Source: Chromera velia
Taxonomy: Eukaryota; Sar; Chromeraceae
Length of the DNA stretch: 45,589 nt
Direction of reading: 5' to 3'
Assembly (NCBI GenBank): GCA_018398765.1
Contig: JAHBMJ010000228.1
Location: 1-45,589, forward strand
In this document: piece after piece, positions 1 to 16,500 of the stretch
Layout: each line of letters starts with the position of its first letter
Numbering within the stretch: position 1 is the first letter of the stretch
Made by a program: the position numbers and the translations under genes
Notes under the pieces: generated by a model
The model's database searches: none
Told to the model about the DNA's origin: nothing
Seen by the model: only the letters and a program-made list of their open reading frames with translations

Positions 1-153
1 AAGAAATTGGATAGAATACTTGGGTCGTTAGGGCTTGCTGCATCTGGCAGCTGTTGTTCCTTCTGTCTTCCTGTTAATTAAAGTTGGAACTCTCAGAAAG
101 TAGAAACTCATTCTTCCGTTCTTTGTTTGTTGTCCTTGTCCACCGCCCCACAG

Positions 154-4092
<3,939 letters not shown>

Positions 4093-5208
4093 ACACACGA
4101 GGGGACAGCGGAAGTTAGAGGGAGTGGACAGTGAATGAGCCTTGAGTGGTGCCTGCTGTATCTGTATGTTCGCCTTTCCTAAAGGTGGGCACTATTGTGA
4201 ACACGGGGGGGGGGTTCGCTTGGGGGGAAACAGAGCACAGTTCTTGATGCATAAATGATTTGTCTCGTACATTTATCGGAGAGAGGTGTCCCTCTCTCAA
4301 TCCTCTAGACCATTCTGTCTGATCTTCAACTTTGACCGTTCATTTCTTTCTCTTTCACCCAGCCCGTTTTCATCCTCAAAGCATTTTCTGAATTCAAAGT
4401 GAGAGAGAGAGAGAGTCTCATGTTAAGCGTCGATGGAAACATGTGGTGGTGTGTTTGAGGGCCTGTTGCTGTCTCGCTTCTTGAACCGGCTGGAGCCAGC
4501 AGCATCAACGGGAGACAATGAGAGGGTACCAAGCAGACAACAAGAGATTGGTGGTGGGAATGTAAATAAAGGTCTGCCGGTGAAATTGACTTCAATTTTT
4601 GCTCCTGTCTGCCCTTCTTACCACTCCAAGTGGTTCCGCACAACAAAAAGCGAGCAACACTGAGGAACAGAGCCACGAAGAAAGTTGCGCTTGAAACTGT
4701 GAGCTTCATACAAGAAGACAGCAACAGAGGGATAGAAAAAAACGTGTGGGCAACTACAGCATACCATCCATGTCGACGAAATCTAGTGAGTGCTCTCTTA
4801 CATCCCCCCGGACATGCACTTTGGGAGAATATCATCACTTGGTTGGCTTGCTGCTCGTTTGTTTGGCCGACGTACCACAGCGAATTCATCTCCTCTCGAT
4901 GTCCATACATCTATCTATCGATCTATCCATCCATCCACCGACGAAAAACTGCTTCGATACAAGGATCGAACGTCAGAACACCTTCTGCCAAAAAGAAAAG
5001 ACGGACGTTTGATCCAAAGTACACACACGAACTGCATGCAACACAGAGAGAGAAAAAACAACAAAGCGAGATCGTCTTGGGACTGCTCTTCTCTCTCACG
5101 TTCTGGCTTCAGTCCTCGCCTCGTTTCATTAATTTTACCCTGCCTTTCCTGCGACAGTCACACTGCACACTCCAAACAAGGACAGACAAGCACAAAGGCT
5201 AATGAGCA
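4093..5208. other. No convincing gene: 3' flank of the K+ channel
   Basis: Open frames exist on both strands (for example about 4326-4910 minus and 4630-5202 plus) but they overlap each other, have no recognisable domain and no plausible splice context. Probably 3' UTR and intergenic DNA. A short GA run sits at about 4401-4414. Confidence 0.5.
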
Positions 5209-5330
5209 CCTTTCCTGTGCAAACACATCAGAGCGAAGAAGGAAATAAAAAACGAATTTTAAAGAAAACCTTTCCTGTGCAAACACAATGTCAGAGCGAA
5301 GAAGGAAATAAAAAACGAATTTTAAAGAAA
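5209..5330. repeat. Two-copy tandem duplication of about 60 bp
   Basis: A unit starting CCTTTCCTGTGCAAACACA and ending in an A-rich stretch occurs at 5209-5268 and again at 5269-5330. The second copy differs mainly by a 3-base insertion (ATG) after the shared start. No coding role is visible. Confidence 0.9.
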
Positions 5331-5779
5331 CTTCCTACCATTAAAAAAAAGTGCCAGCGGGTACACAAGGAGGGGGGAGAAACCGGTCCCCTTTCAGCAA
5401 AAACATGCACAAGAAGGCGGAGCGCTTGAGAATCCCGTGGGTAGATAAAAAATCCGAATCGGATTTCAAGAGCAAGACGAGCTAGAGACTGTGTATGTTT
5501 GTAGTGCTCCCTCGTGCACGACTTGGCATTCTTTGATTGATACAACGAGAAAGCCTGAGAAGAAAAGGAGGGAGCAACTGTCGGTCGGCCTGTCGCGTCA
5601 TTTAATTCACCTATTCCCTACTCACGTACGTCTCGTGCGTGAATACAACAAAGAATCCGTTGTTTCTCCATCCACTAGTTCATCCACCATCCCCCGCGTA
5701 CATGCTGGGTATGCAAGGCATGGATCGACCGGTCGATCGATCGATTCCATTCATTCTGTCTGCATGTCGACAAGCATCA

Positions 5780-6818
5780 TAGTAATAGATAAAAAACTAT
5801 TCATAAATTATCATTACAAATATAACTAGGCCTTACACTCCATCTAGCACTCCATAAATAAAAAAAAAGGAAAGTTTCTGATCTTTTCAAGTTTAATATT
5901 TCTCTAGATATTTTTTTTCTTATTTATCCACAAAAAAACATACAGTTTTCAATGTAATACTCCATGTGATACTCTTGAAACACTAAGTTTAACACTTGAA
6001 CAACAATTCAATTACAGTTGTTTACCTATTCAGTGTCATAATATATATATTATAGGATGGTGGATAGGATATGCACATATATATACAACAAAATTAATGC
6101 ATCGATTGTCGATGATTCGTCATAATATTATATGGGGGGGGAAGGCATTTAAGGTTTGTTCTTAGCACGTCCGGCTTATTTTTATAAAACTGTCAAAACA
6201 ACTCTCTACTCTCCCTTAGTACACAACTTGTCAGTGAACTTTAGAATACACGTTACATTAATGATTGCAACACGTCCACGGCCACATTCTAGACTAGAGA
6301 ATTTCTAGTTTTATGGCTGCATCTGTGGCTTTTAACGTTTTTTAACAAGTTTTACATCACAAGTATACAATGTACAAACTGCTCCTTAATTCGTATTCTC
6401 CCTCTCCTTGGTGCCTCCAGGTCTAGCCTCCATGTCATATAATTTTAAACATGAGTATGCCTGTATCTAGACCTGTATATATAGTACAAAAGTTAAAAAA
6501 TAAAATTACTTAGTATTATATTTTAATTTAAAATTAATTATGCCAGGAGAAAAAAAAAACCGTTTTGAAAAAGTACAATTGGGGCTCAGTTTCACTCTCA
6601 TAAAAAGATTTACTCAATATGTATAATGATGGAGGGATATAGTCATATACATAGACACCCTTTCACAAACGTTATTGAATCATTCCAGGATTGATCAATG
6701 ATCAATCTATTGTAAATAGAAATTGATTGATTGATTCATCAGTGATCAATTGATTGATGACAGTAGCTGAGACCTGCATGACTTTTGAGATGCGGTCTAG
6801 GCTACGGTATTTGTAAAA
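5780..6818. other. AT-rich spacer between two convergent genes
   Basis: Composition changes sharply to AT-rich here, with no long open frame. It contains clustered ATCA/TGAT words around 6690-6765 that can pair as inverted repeats, a G8 run near 6135 and several A8-A9 runs. It lies between the 3' ends of the plus-strand K+ channel and the minus-strand LRR gene. Confidence 0.75.
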
Positions 6819-7048
6819 ATGGTGAATTCTGCCATTTTAATTATAATTCACCTTGGAGCAATTTCAAAGACTTCACACTCTTTTAACTTTCCTAACGACT
6901 GTGCCTGTCTGAGCACACCATCAATAAATGAGGTGAAGCAATCGACGCCTCTTTCACGCTACGTTACACTACTTTCTCCTCCTGTAACTGCCGATTCCCC
7001 TCCTCCCCCACAACTTTCCACTCCCGTCTGCCCACTGGCGGATCTCTG

Positions 7049-8210
7049 CTACCCCCACAAAGAAAGTCCTTGCACCTCCGGCAACGCCTCTGGAGTCAGA
7101 GTGTCACAGAACTGTTTCACTCCATCAAGACTGATTCTGTTGCGGTCAAGTCCAAGAGCCGTCAAAGACGGGAATTTATGGACATTGAAGACCTCAGCCG
7201 GAAGTCTGAGCATCTGATCGTCTATGTCACAATCGGAAAAGCTAAGAAGCTTTAAACCCGAAAACCTCCCACCCTGCACCTCCCCACCCAATGCGAGAGA
7301 GGCCAGTGCCGCTTCCCCCAAATGCCCCCTTTCAAACCTGAGAGACTTGATGAACGGGGTCAGACCTCTCTAACTCTGCGCAATGGCCAGCATCAGAGGG
7401 TCAAGATTCACGTGCGGCTGTTCTGCAGGGCTTCGAAAGAGAAAGCAAAATTCCTCACGCAGACGGGGAGCGAATTGTCCCTCCCTTACAACGACGCTGA
7501 GGGTTTGTAACCCTTCCGCGTTCAGAAGAAAACAGGGTGGAACGGAAAAATTTTGGAGAGACGGAAGCTTTCCCGACCCTAGTGCAGAGAGGTATGGCCC
7601 TCCTTGCCCTAGAGGATCTCAGTACGGGTCTAAGATGGAGAGCTCTTCCAACAGGGGAGCCCCTTTCTCGCTATCTACAATTGCTTCCATCAGCTCACCC
7701 CACGCCGCAACCCCCAAGAAATTCTTGCTCAAAATCAGAGAGGAGACACCCACCAGAGCCCCCGCCTTTACCCCGACAGCAAAATCTCTAACCGCCTCAG
7801 CGGTGATACCGCACTGTATCATAGATATTGTGGAGAGTCTCTTCAACTTACCGAATCCCAACACCATCCCCAAAAAAACCAATCCCTCCCCCGCACGTGT
7901 TTCGGAGAGATCCAGCTCCTTAAGGAGAGGCAAACCGTCTCTGCTCTCAATCACAGACCCTATCAAAGACTCCATTCCCTCCCTACCCAACGGAAAGCAA
8001 CGCAACTTCAACTTCCTCAAACCCGACAAATTCCCTTCCCGCACCGCTCCCACCAGCAGAGGCATCTATGCATCATTCACAGTGTAGGCTGTCATAGACA
8101 ATGCAGAAAGGTTCGGCGTCAGAACGACGTTCAGAGCAGTCCAGAACGAGAGCAGTCTGCCCTTCAGCAAGGGGGTCACAAGGCCGTTGCATTTCATCAT
8201 CCCCTTCCCC
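7049..8210 (-). pseudogene. Disrupted 3' portion of the LRR gene
   Basis: Continuation of the LRR gene immediately upstream. Near 8195-8215 the LRR-like reading moves by one base into the frame whose codons start at positions equal to 1 modulo 3. In that single frame LRR-like sequence (such as LSGLRKLKL, LPLLKELDLSETRAGEG, FSGLKLLSFSDCDIDD, FPSLTALGLDRNRIS) runs to about 7049, interrupted by TAG (8066-8068), TGA (7619-7621) and TAG (7370-7372), and ends at another stop at 7049-7051. Because all pieces share one frame, they are remnants of one protein and not separate genes. Whether this is true decay, a shortened functional allele, or sequence error cannot be decided from one sequence. Confidence 0.7.
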
Positions 8211-9448
8211 TGCCGCATTGAATGCGGCTTCTGCTGCTAAAAAGAAAGCGGCGCTATCACCGTCAACGCTCAACTGAAAATTTTCAATCGAGTTGAATCT
8301 CTTCATCTTTATTCCTTGACCCAGCAACCGCATCCCCTCATTGCCAACCTCTACCCTCAAATGAAGAAAGTTGAATTTCGGACCTTCAGAAGTCTCACGA
8401 CAACCTCTGAAGAAAGCGGATGCACTGTCAGGATTTGCATGCAAGCGAAGGGTACGAATGGCAGGATACCGTATGGATGCAAGGTCCCGAGACTCCTGTT
8501 TATTAAGACCCCTTAACGCCACCCTGACATCCTCGAGAGGTGGACACTTATCAGTGCGAAGTGCTTTCAGAAAGTCAGAGCCAATTCCGCTGTCCCAATC
8601 GTACGCAGGAAGCAAATTCAATCTCTTCAAACAAGGCACTGATTCGATATAGAGAGCTATGCCAAAGCGGTCAAACAAATTTCCGTGAAAGCTGTTGCCC
8701 TCAAAATCTAAGGACTCTAGTTTTGGCGGATGACCCTTTCCCAACACCCCGCCCAACTGCTGAAATTCCTCCATCTCCATCTTGTATCTAGCCAGCCAAA
8801 GATCACGCACGCACGGCAAGTGGGAGGGGTGCAATATCGAACACAAGACTTCCATTCTATTCCTAGATCTTTCTGGTATATACCAATACTTGCTTGGATT
8901 CAAATCGTTATCCGACAAGCAGAGCAACTCCACTCCCAGAGGCTTCTCTTTGATAGCTGCACTCAAGAGGATCTCCAACCCCTCCGTGGCAATGCCCGTG
9001 TTCTCAAGGTCAAGGGCATGGAGGCACACACACTGGCCAGTTCGGATCCCCCTTGCGAGTGCCTCAAATCCCTCTGCACCAACATGGTTGCCTGCAGAGA
9101 GGAGGAGAGGGGGGGAACGAAAAAAAATTAAATAATCTGCTTGTGCTACGCTTTCTCTGCTTTCCCACTGGCGCACCTTTTAGTTTTTTCTGTTCCTTCT
9201 CTTCTTTGCAATTGAATCTTCAATCCATCCATCCTGCCGCCTTTTGAACAGACTTGGAATCCGGTAACTGACTGCATTGTCCCCCGTTTGCTGAACTTCC
9301 CACTAGCTTTCCTGTCTGCACAGTTGCATGGTCTTCTAACCGTCCATCTGCAGATCTCCGATCTTTGTCTCTCTCTCTCTCTCTCTTTGTGTGTGTGTGT
9401 GTATGTGTGTGTGTGCGTGCGTGTGTGTGTATGTCTGTATATGTATCC

Positions 9449-9518
<70 letters not shown>

Positions 9519-9530
9519 GTGTGTGTGCGT

Positions 9531-9562
<32 letters not shown>

Positions 9563-9578
9563 CTGTGTGTGTGCGTGC

Positions 9579-9616
<38 letters not shown>

Positions 9617-11027
9617 GTGTGTGTGTTTAGGTCAGCTGGTCGGTTGCTCTCCCTGTCACACTTGCTGTCTGACTGACGTTCTCTCAATCTGTCTTTCTGC
9701 CTCTCTCTCTGCATCCCCGTCTATCGTACTTGACCGAAAGTCTGTCTCTCCACGCATGAACGTAAGCATTTCAGCTGGAGAGCGTTCCTGCTTGACTGCT
9801 TGTCCAGGTTCAGAAGGGATTCAAGTAAAAACAAACCGAAACTGTAATTGTATGGGCTCTTCTACCAACACCACGAACTGAACAGAAAAAGTAGTGTCGG
9901 GAAGGAAGGGGAAGGAGTAAAACTGAAAAGCGAAACGGGGTGAAGTGAAGCTCCAAACAACCGACTGACCGACCCTTCAGCGAGAGACTCTCCAGACGTG
10001 GCAATATGAGAGGAAGGATCTTCGTGGCCTCTAGAGGTCCGATGGAATTGTCTGACGATGCTGTTGTAGGAGGGCGGAGGAAGTGGTTCGAAGATCGGCG
10101 AAATCGATGCAGAGATTGGTACAAGAAGCAACAAATAGGAAGGAGATTAGACTGAGTGATATGACGAACGAATGCAACTTCTCTAAAATTGAAAACCAAA
10201 GAGCTTTCCTTTTTATGTGTATGTTTCCATCAATGCAGACAGCTGCATTTTTCATGCTTGCACCCCCTCTCACTCCTTCTCAACGTGCCCTTCAATATTT
10301 AATTCCTGACTCACATTTCCTCAATTGTACTTCCCTCACCCTCCCGCACTTCGATGCATGCCGTGATCTGCCGTCTCGATGCATGCCTTTCCTCACGCAG
10401 GTTTGAATTCAAATTCACATTTCACATCCCTCGTGACCCCCAATTGACTCCTCTCCTCTCTCACATGCATCAAGAGACAGGAAGAAGTCCTCCCATTCCA
10501 TGTACCTAGGTAGGTGATATGTGTCTCTGACTGCATGACCACTCTTGTTTCGCTACCCGCCGCCACTTCCCACTTACCATCAAAGGCGAACTTCTTCAGT
10601 CTCGGTGCCGGAATCCCGTTCTCTCTGGCATCCTGCAGATGCTCCAGATAACCGGTAAAGAGTTCAAGGGCTCCTCTCTTCACGGCGAAAGAGCCTGCAG
10701 GCAGACAAGAGAAAGGAAATGAAGACGCAAAACCGAATGCAAGGCTGTCAGCGCTCTGTTCCTCCTTCCATCTCTCATCATCTGCCCTTCTTATATTTTT
10801 CTCGCATTCCTTCCCTTGAAGTTTCTCGTCTTTTTTTATTTCTGTTTGCATGTGACTCTGGGTGTGTGTACATGGAAGTCTGTGTCTCTAGCTACCGATG
10901 GAAAGACGGAGAGGCAATGTCACTCGCATCATTTAGTCAGTTACCCAGTGAGTCTATCTCACAGTAGAAGAGCGCTCCGGATCACTGAGCAAAGAAGGCG
11001 GAAGAAACTGAAGAAGCAAAATAGCAA

Positions 11028-11101
<74 letters not shown>

Positions 11102-11541
11102 GCGCTCACCTATCTTCATCTCTTCGACGGAGGTAGGCAGCGTTTGAAAAAATATGTGGACCTTCTTGGGAGACACACGGTGACTGCGTATGCCTGCAGA
11201 AAAGGAGATCGGGGTGATTCAGAAGCATTGTCAGGCGCCGTGTGAAGCTGTTCAATGAAAAGGAAGTTCTTTTTCATAAAGAAAGAAAAAGTGCTGACTG
11301 AAAAATCCTAGGCAAGCAGGAAGTCTCTCTCCGAAGGGACTCACGAGAGGTCTCGAGAGGCTTCGGGGCGTACGCTTGATCTGGACTCGTCTCTATGGCT
11401 CCACTGCATGCTGCCTCATATGCAACCACTGAGGTAAATGGAATAGACAGAAAGTTAATCGAAGCAGACTTGAGAGTCTCACTCACCTGAGAGGTCAATG
11501 CCGGTCGGCGGATCGAGGCGAACTTTCCCGAGAGACGCGTT
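8073..11541 (-). CDS. Leucine-rich-repeat protein (RNase-inhibitor type), 5'-partial, C-terminally truncated
   Basis: Exons on the minus strand: 11541-11487, 11428-11345, 11193-11110, 10694-10578, 10060-9974 and 9091-8073. The five introns after the first listed exon are all phase 1, and the middle exons are 84, 84, 117 and 87 nt (28, 28, 39 and 29 codons), matching the 28-29 residue period of RNase-inhibitor-type LRRs. Diagnostic joins include SLSLKG|NHVGAEGFEALA across 9974/9091 and TLPTSVEEMKI|GSFAVKRG across 11110/10694. The last exon has many LRR consensus pieces (LHALDLENTGIATEG, PKLESLDFEGN, PCLKRLNLL). Such proteins serve as protein-binding scaffolds; the partner is unknown. The frame used here ends at TGA 8073-8075, but LRR homology continues in another frame (see the adjacent pseudogene entry), so this stop is probably a product of a frameshift. 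First coding exon not found. Confidence 0.8.
9367..9620. repeat. Compound (CT)n/(GT)n microsatellite in LRR intron
   Basis: About 250 bases of CT and GT repeats lie in the intron between the 10060-9974 and 9091-8073 exons. On the coding (minus) strand they read AC/AG, opposite to the orientation seen in most other introns of this window. Confidence 0.9.
11031..11095. repeat. (CA)n(GA)n microsatellite in LRR intron
   Basis: A CA run followed by a GA run lies just downstream (in gene direction) of the donor of the 11193-11110 exon; on the coding strand it reads CT then GT. Confidence 0.9.
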
Positions 11542-12624
11542 CTGCAGGAAGGACAAAGAATGCTGAAGACATTTCTTTCTTCTTTGCGAACAGAAAGGAC
11601 GAGATAAAGGAAGAGATTGAAGAAGAAGTCAGCGGGGTCTGACACAACGAGGACAAACAGAAGTGAGGCACATCCGAACAGTAGATGCACTTCACTACGA
11701 AGTCTTGCGGACTGCGATGAAGAAGCTCGGTCATCATCAACAGAAGAATATTGTTGAATGCTCAAAGGCAACCGAAAACACAGGCCGACAAACCTTTGCC
11801 AAGAGGAAAACGGCAAACCAGGCCAAACCGAAAGATTCCCGTCGTAGGAGCTCTCCACAGGGTCTGCATTCATGTGCAAGGGTGCATAAAAATGCCAGCA
11901 AAGATCAAGGCAGCAGAAGAAGGCATCATTGCGAAAGGAAAGAGAGCACGAGGATGGTTGACCTGGAAATAGTTTGATACTAACCAAACGCCGGGAGGTA
12001 AGCTGGAAAGAGAGGGTGAAGCCGAGAACTATCTATACTCTTATATTCCCCATCCTACTTGTTCCACGTCACACAAAGCCACCAAGAAAAGAATCACATA
12101 CATGAATAACTAAATGCGGAAGGTAAAAAAACATACCTCACAAGATGGTCCCAGACGACGCAGAAAGAGACAAAGCGGGTCTTCTCTGATTTCCTTCTAT
12201 TCCATGGAGGAAGCTGGAACAGGAAATTCTTCTTGCATGATGTCAATAAAAAACCGAGCCAGAAAAATCCAAACAGGAGTGCTCGAATCTTCTGAAAGAA
12301 ATGAAAAAGATAGTACAAAGGACAATTGACGACGAAAAAGGAGCAACTGGCAGAGCAAACCAAGAATTCCAGGAGCAGGAAAGAGGAGAAGAAAGAAGAC
12401 CGTAAAGTCCGACGTAAATCGCAGACGTGCCTGTATGACACTGAGGGAGGACCAAAGTGGCAACGGACATATGTTTTGGCTTTTTCTGCCTTGGAGAAGA
12501 TTGGAAAGATTCTATTAATAGCATACTCCGGCGAGGCACTTCAAGACTTCGCCCCATCTTTGCCTCGTAACGGACTCTTCGATCGAAGTTCGAATTCGGA
12601 CCGAGATCCTCAGAGACGGTTAGT
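11542..12624. other. Upstream region of the LRR gene, no supported exon
   Basis: The exon 11541-11487 begins with an acceptor, so earlier LRR exons must lie here or further up on the minus strand. Open frames exist (e.g. 11274-11987 minus) but show only pyrimidine-rich, Phe/Leu/Ser-rich sequence typical of intron. I could not place a start codon. Confidence 0.5.
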
Positions 12625-13220
12625 GGCCCCGGAAAGTGAAGCGGGGGGAACTTACAAAATAAAAATACCCCAGCCCATCTGACGCAAGCAAGCTTGCGAA
12701 CGGCCCCGGAAAGCAAGAAAAATGAGAACTGCACGATTGACGCACGCCGGCCAGCCTCGCGCCGACCCCCCCCCTCCACGGGAAAAAAGCATGCGCGGAA
12801 CCCCCCCCTCCCCTGGGAAAAAAGCCCGGGGGTAAATAGAGATCTGAAACCCATCTGACGCATGCATAGCCTAAATTCAGCCTTTCGGGGCCGGGTTTTT
12901 GGCCCTGGAAAGCGAAGCGGGGGGCAGTTAGAAAACAGAAATACCTCAGCCCATGTGGCTCTGGAAAGCGAAGCGGGGGGCACTTAGAAAAGAGAAATAC
13001 CCCAGCCCACGTGTGTGCACGCACGTACGCTGTCTTTCAGCAAAAACCTGGCCCCGAAAGGCTGAATATGGCCTTGGAAAGCGAAGCGGAGGGCACTTAG
13101 AAAACAGAAATACCCCAGCCCACGTCCATGCGTGCACGCTGTCTTTCAGTAAAAACCCGGCTCCGAAAGGCTGAATGTGCGCCAAATGTGCGTGCGTCAG
13201 GTGTGTTTCGCTAAAAAAAA
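12625..13220. repeat. Left part of an inverted-repeat (foldback-like) element
   Basis: Begins GGCCCCGGAAAGTGAAGCGG and its first 53 bases match the reverse complement of 20310-20362 at 49 of 53 positions. Both termini share TTACAAAA where internal copies of the same module (about 12925, 12983, 13095, 19873) read TTAGAAAA, which marks the outer copies as true ends. Inside are several direct copies of the module, a CAAGCAAGCTTGCG block, and C8/G8 tracts. No protein-coding potential is evident. The right part resumes after the nested retrotransposon at 19218. Confidence 0.75.
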
Positions 13221-13225
13221 GCCCC
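13221..13225. repeat. Target-site duplication GCCCC (left copy)
   Basis: GCCCC sits directly before the LTR start and again at 19218-19222 directly after the other LTR. Five bases is the size usual for Ty3/gypsy integration. Confidence 0.8.
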
Positions 13226-13460
13226 TGTAAGCTGCGTACGGTACTAGAGGCTCAATTACGATAAGCGTAGATCGTAGGCAGACTCACATTAAAGTATGAC
13301 CTAGCAGAGTCAATCTGTTGATCCACTATTCAGACCAGCCAACACCATGATCGAGAGACTGGCACAGAACAACTTTCGCACGCAAAGGTCAGACGTCACT
13401 TTATTCAGACTGGGGGCACGCGGCGTTCTAGCGCGGCACGACGCTCGTGACAGGCCCACA
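13226..13460 (-). repeat. 3' LTR (235 bp)
   Basis: Matches 18965-19217 nearly base for base; starts TGTAAGCTGC and ends CACA on the plus strand (TG...CA termini). It differs from the other LTR by seven transitions and lacks an 18-bp segment. Confidence 0.95.
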
Positions 13461-13579
13461 CCTGCTCGCCTTCTGAAGCTGACGTCCACGCTCAGCTCAA
13501 TCACTTAGACCATCGAAATCGAACCATAGAGGCATGAATGAAGTCGGTAAGCCACGACCAACACCACAGTGTGCCTCTT

Positions 13580-16500
13580 CTACCACATGTACACGACGTC
13601 CTCGGAATCACTCTCAGCATCTTTAGGCTGAGAAGCAGATAGCCAGAGAGTACACAGCCTAGGAAGCTGCGTCTCCAACTGACAGATACGTACCCCACTC
13701 CATACGGCATTCTCGACTACACTGACGTGCACCACACGTCTTCTCAACTCCATCCCACACCTGCCTGCCTTCTTCTTCGTTGCTTCTCTTCTTTTCTTCT
13801 TGAAGGCATGCAGGGCTTCTTTTGCATGCGTGAGGCTGACTGACGGTTCCCACGACGCATTCTCCTTACTTTCCCCCTTCCACCAGACGAGATAGTGCGC
13901 CTGTTCGTCGATCCGTCTGTGATCCAGAATTTCTTCAACTTCATACTTCACCTCTGTAGAGGTCGGAAGACAGATGGCAGGCAACGGATCAGTCTTTTCC
14001 CTCTCATACTTTTTCAAGAAGGAGACATTAATCACGTTGTGTGTCCGTACGCCTGCAGGGAAAATGAGCTCATATGTGTTGTCGTGTATCTTTCTTTCTA
14101 CCTCAAAGGGTTCATAATACACCGGCTCAAGTTTCCTCACTATTTCTCCTGGCTTTCTATCTCCTTTGAAGTAAGAATTACGGACAAGTACATAGTCTCC
14201 AGGCTCGAAAGATACTTCTCTCCTGTGTGGATCTACCTGTTGTACCATCTGTTCTCTTGCCTTCTGCAATCTTTTTTTTGCTCTCATAATTTCTGCCTCT
14301 CTCGCGTCTGCGAATTCTGCTGCTAGAGGGCAGAAAGATTTCGTTTGTACAGAGACAGAAGGCAGACGAATAAGATCGCGGCTGTACAGAAAACGGAATG
14401 GAGACATGCCGAGAGCTGAATGAACTGAATCGCGATATGCAAACTGATATACAGCCAACCACTTCAGCCAGTCTGACTGGTGTTCATCCACAAAACAGCG
14501 CAGCATTTGCTCAATCGTCTGATTGTCTCTCTCTGTCTGTCCATCCAACTGTGGATGCCCTCTCGTGCTCATATTCAATTTTGTCTTCCACAGTCGAGCA
14601 AGCTCCTGCTAAAAAGCAGAAAGGAAACGAGGATCACGATCACTCACCACCGATTGAGGCATCCCGTACTCGAGGATCACTCATTCAAAGACTGCCTCTG
14701 CCGTCCCCTCTGCCATGATTCCTGAGGAGACTACAATGAAGCAAGGAGCTTTAGACAGACGATTGACAACAGAGAGAATTCCATCCATCCATTCACTCTT
14801 ATACAACACTCTTGGGAGTCCAAATACAAAATTAAGAGAGAATGACTGAAATGCAAATTCAGAAATTGGAAGCGGATGCAGGAGACCTTGCTGCTTCTCT
14901 GTCGGTCTCTTCCCTCTCTAACAAATGTCACACTTTTTCACATACTGCTGGACCGACACATACATATGCGGCCAGTAGAAAGAGCGAGCCAGTTTCAGAT
15001 AAGTTTTCTCTCCTCCCAAATGTCCCTCTACGGCTGTGTCGTGGTGTTCATAAATCAGATTTTTCTGCAGCCTTTCTGTCGGGACTGCCAGTCGATCGTT
15101 GAAGAAAAGCAGTGCGTCTTCCATATGAAAAGGTTGCACTCTCAGCCGTAGTTGCAGAGGCACTCCTTTCTCAAGATGCTCTACTGCTTCCTTTATTTCC
15201 CTCCAGAACTGTTCCTCCTCATACCCCTTTCTTATCTTCCCCAAGAACTCTTCATCTGGCTGCACATACACTTCATTCAAGAGAAGCTCACAGACGTCTT
15301 TTCTCTCTTCCTGCACCTCTTTCGTCTGTGCGGCCAACCTAGGCACCCTGCTTAATGCATCAGCCACCCTGTTTTGTACACCCGGGACGTACTGAGGTAT
15401 AATTCCGAGCTCATCAAATATCGAAACAAACCTGCACATACGTGGAGACATCAGGATGTGGTCGGCAGACATATTCACATATTTCAAAGACTCATGATCC
15501 GACCACACCTTGGTTGTATGACTCACATATGGTCTCCACGTCTTCACTGCAAAAACACACCCCAGAAATTCTTTCTCTCTAATGTGATACTTCAACTCTG
15601 CTGGGCTCATACGATGAGAAGCAAAAGCACACGGACGCAAGACTTAGTAACCAATCTCTGGATCTTTTTGCATCAAAGCAGCACCCAAGGTCTCAGTTGA
15701 TTCGCATGCGTCCACAAAGATTTCAAATGGGCGGGCGGGATCGGGAATGAATAATTCAACCATATTTCTGACGGCTTCTTTCAGTGCTTGAAAACTTCTC
15801 TCTTCTTTTTCTCCCCACTTAAACACTCGCTTTGCTTTCAACAAAGCATAAAGAGGTCCCGCTTTCTCACTGAAACGGGGAACGAATCTCCTCACCCAAT
15901 TCGCAAACCCCAAGAAAGATAGCACGTCCTTTCTGTTCTTCGGGGTCGGCCACTTGTTGACTACCTCTGTTTTGCTGACCTCTGGTCGAACCCTGGTCCT
16001 GGAAATTCTCAAGCCCAGAAAGGTCACATCACTCTGCATGAAGTGGCACTTTGAGAGCTTAGCATACAGATTGTTCTCACTGAGCAAACGCAGGACAGTG
16101 CGAATGTGTTTTTTGTGTTCCTCTTTAGTGCGTGAATAAATGAGGATGTCATCCAGAAATACCGAAACGAAACGATCGAGACAGGATCGAAGAGCAAATT
16201 GAATCAGCCTCATCGCAGAAGGTGGCGCGTTCGTCAAAAAGAAAGAAACGACCAGCCACTCAAAAGAGCCATATCGTGTTGTGAAGGCTGTTTTAGGAAT
16301 GTCTTCCTCCCTGACTCTCATTTGGTGATAGTACTAACGTAGATCTAGAGTCATGAAAAATCGCGCCCCATGGAGTTGATCGATTAATTCCTGCAGATGA
16401 GGGAGTGAATGCTTATCTTTTATTGTGATGCGATTCAAGCCTATATAATTGCAACACATCCTCATCGATCCGTCTTTCTTTTGTACAAAAAGAACAGGAG

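Noticed and set aside
4326-5202. Open frames of about 190 codons on both strands
   Set aside because: They overlap each other, contain no domain or consistent composition, and no splice sites link them to neighbours.
9220-9714. Minus-strand frame rich in Thr-His dipeptides, and plus-strand Cys-Val frames
   Set aside because: Translations of the (GT)n/(CT)n microsatellite in an LRR intron.
11495-11987. Minus-strand frames with a Cys-rich stretch (CIYCSDVPHFCLSSLC)
   Set aside because: It crosses the intron upstream of the exon 11541-11487, is in a different frame and does not fit a RING or other finger; probably chance.
13895-16139. Plus-strand open frames inside the retrotransposon (e.g. 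13895-14326, 15112-15700)
   Set aside because: They are antisense shadows of the minus-strand pol gene.
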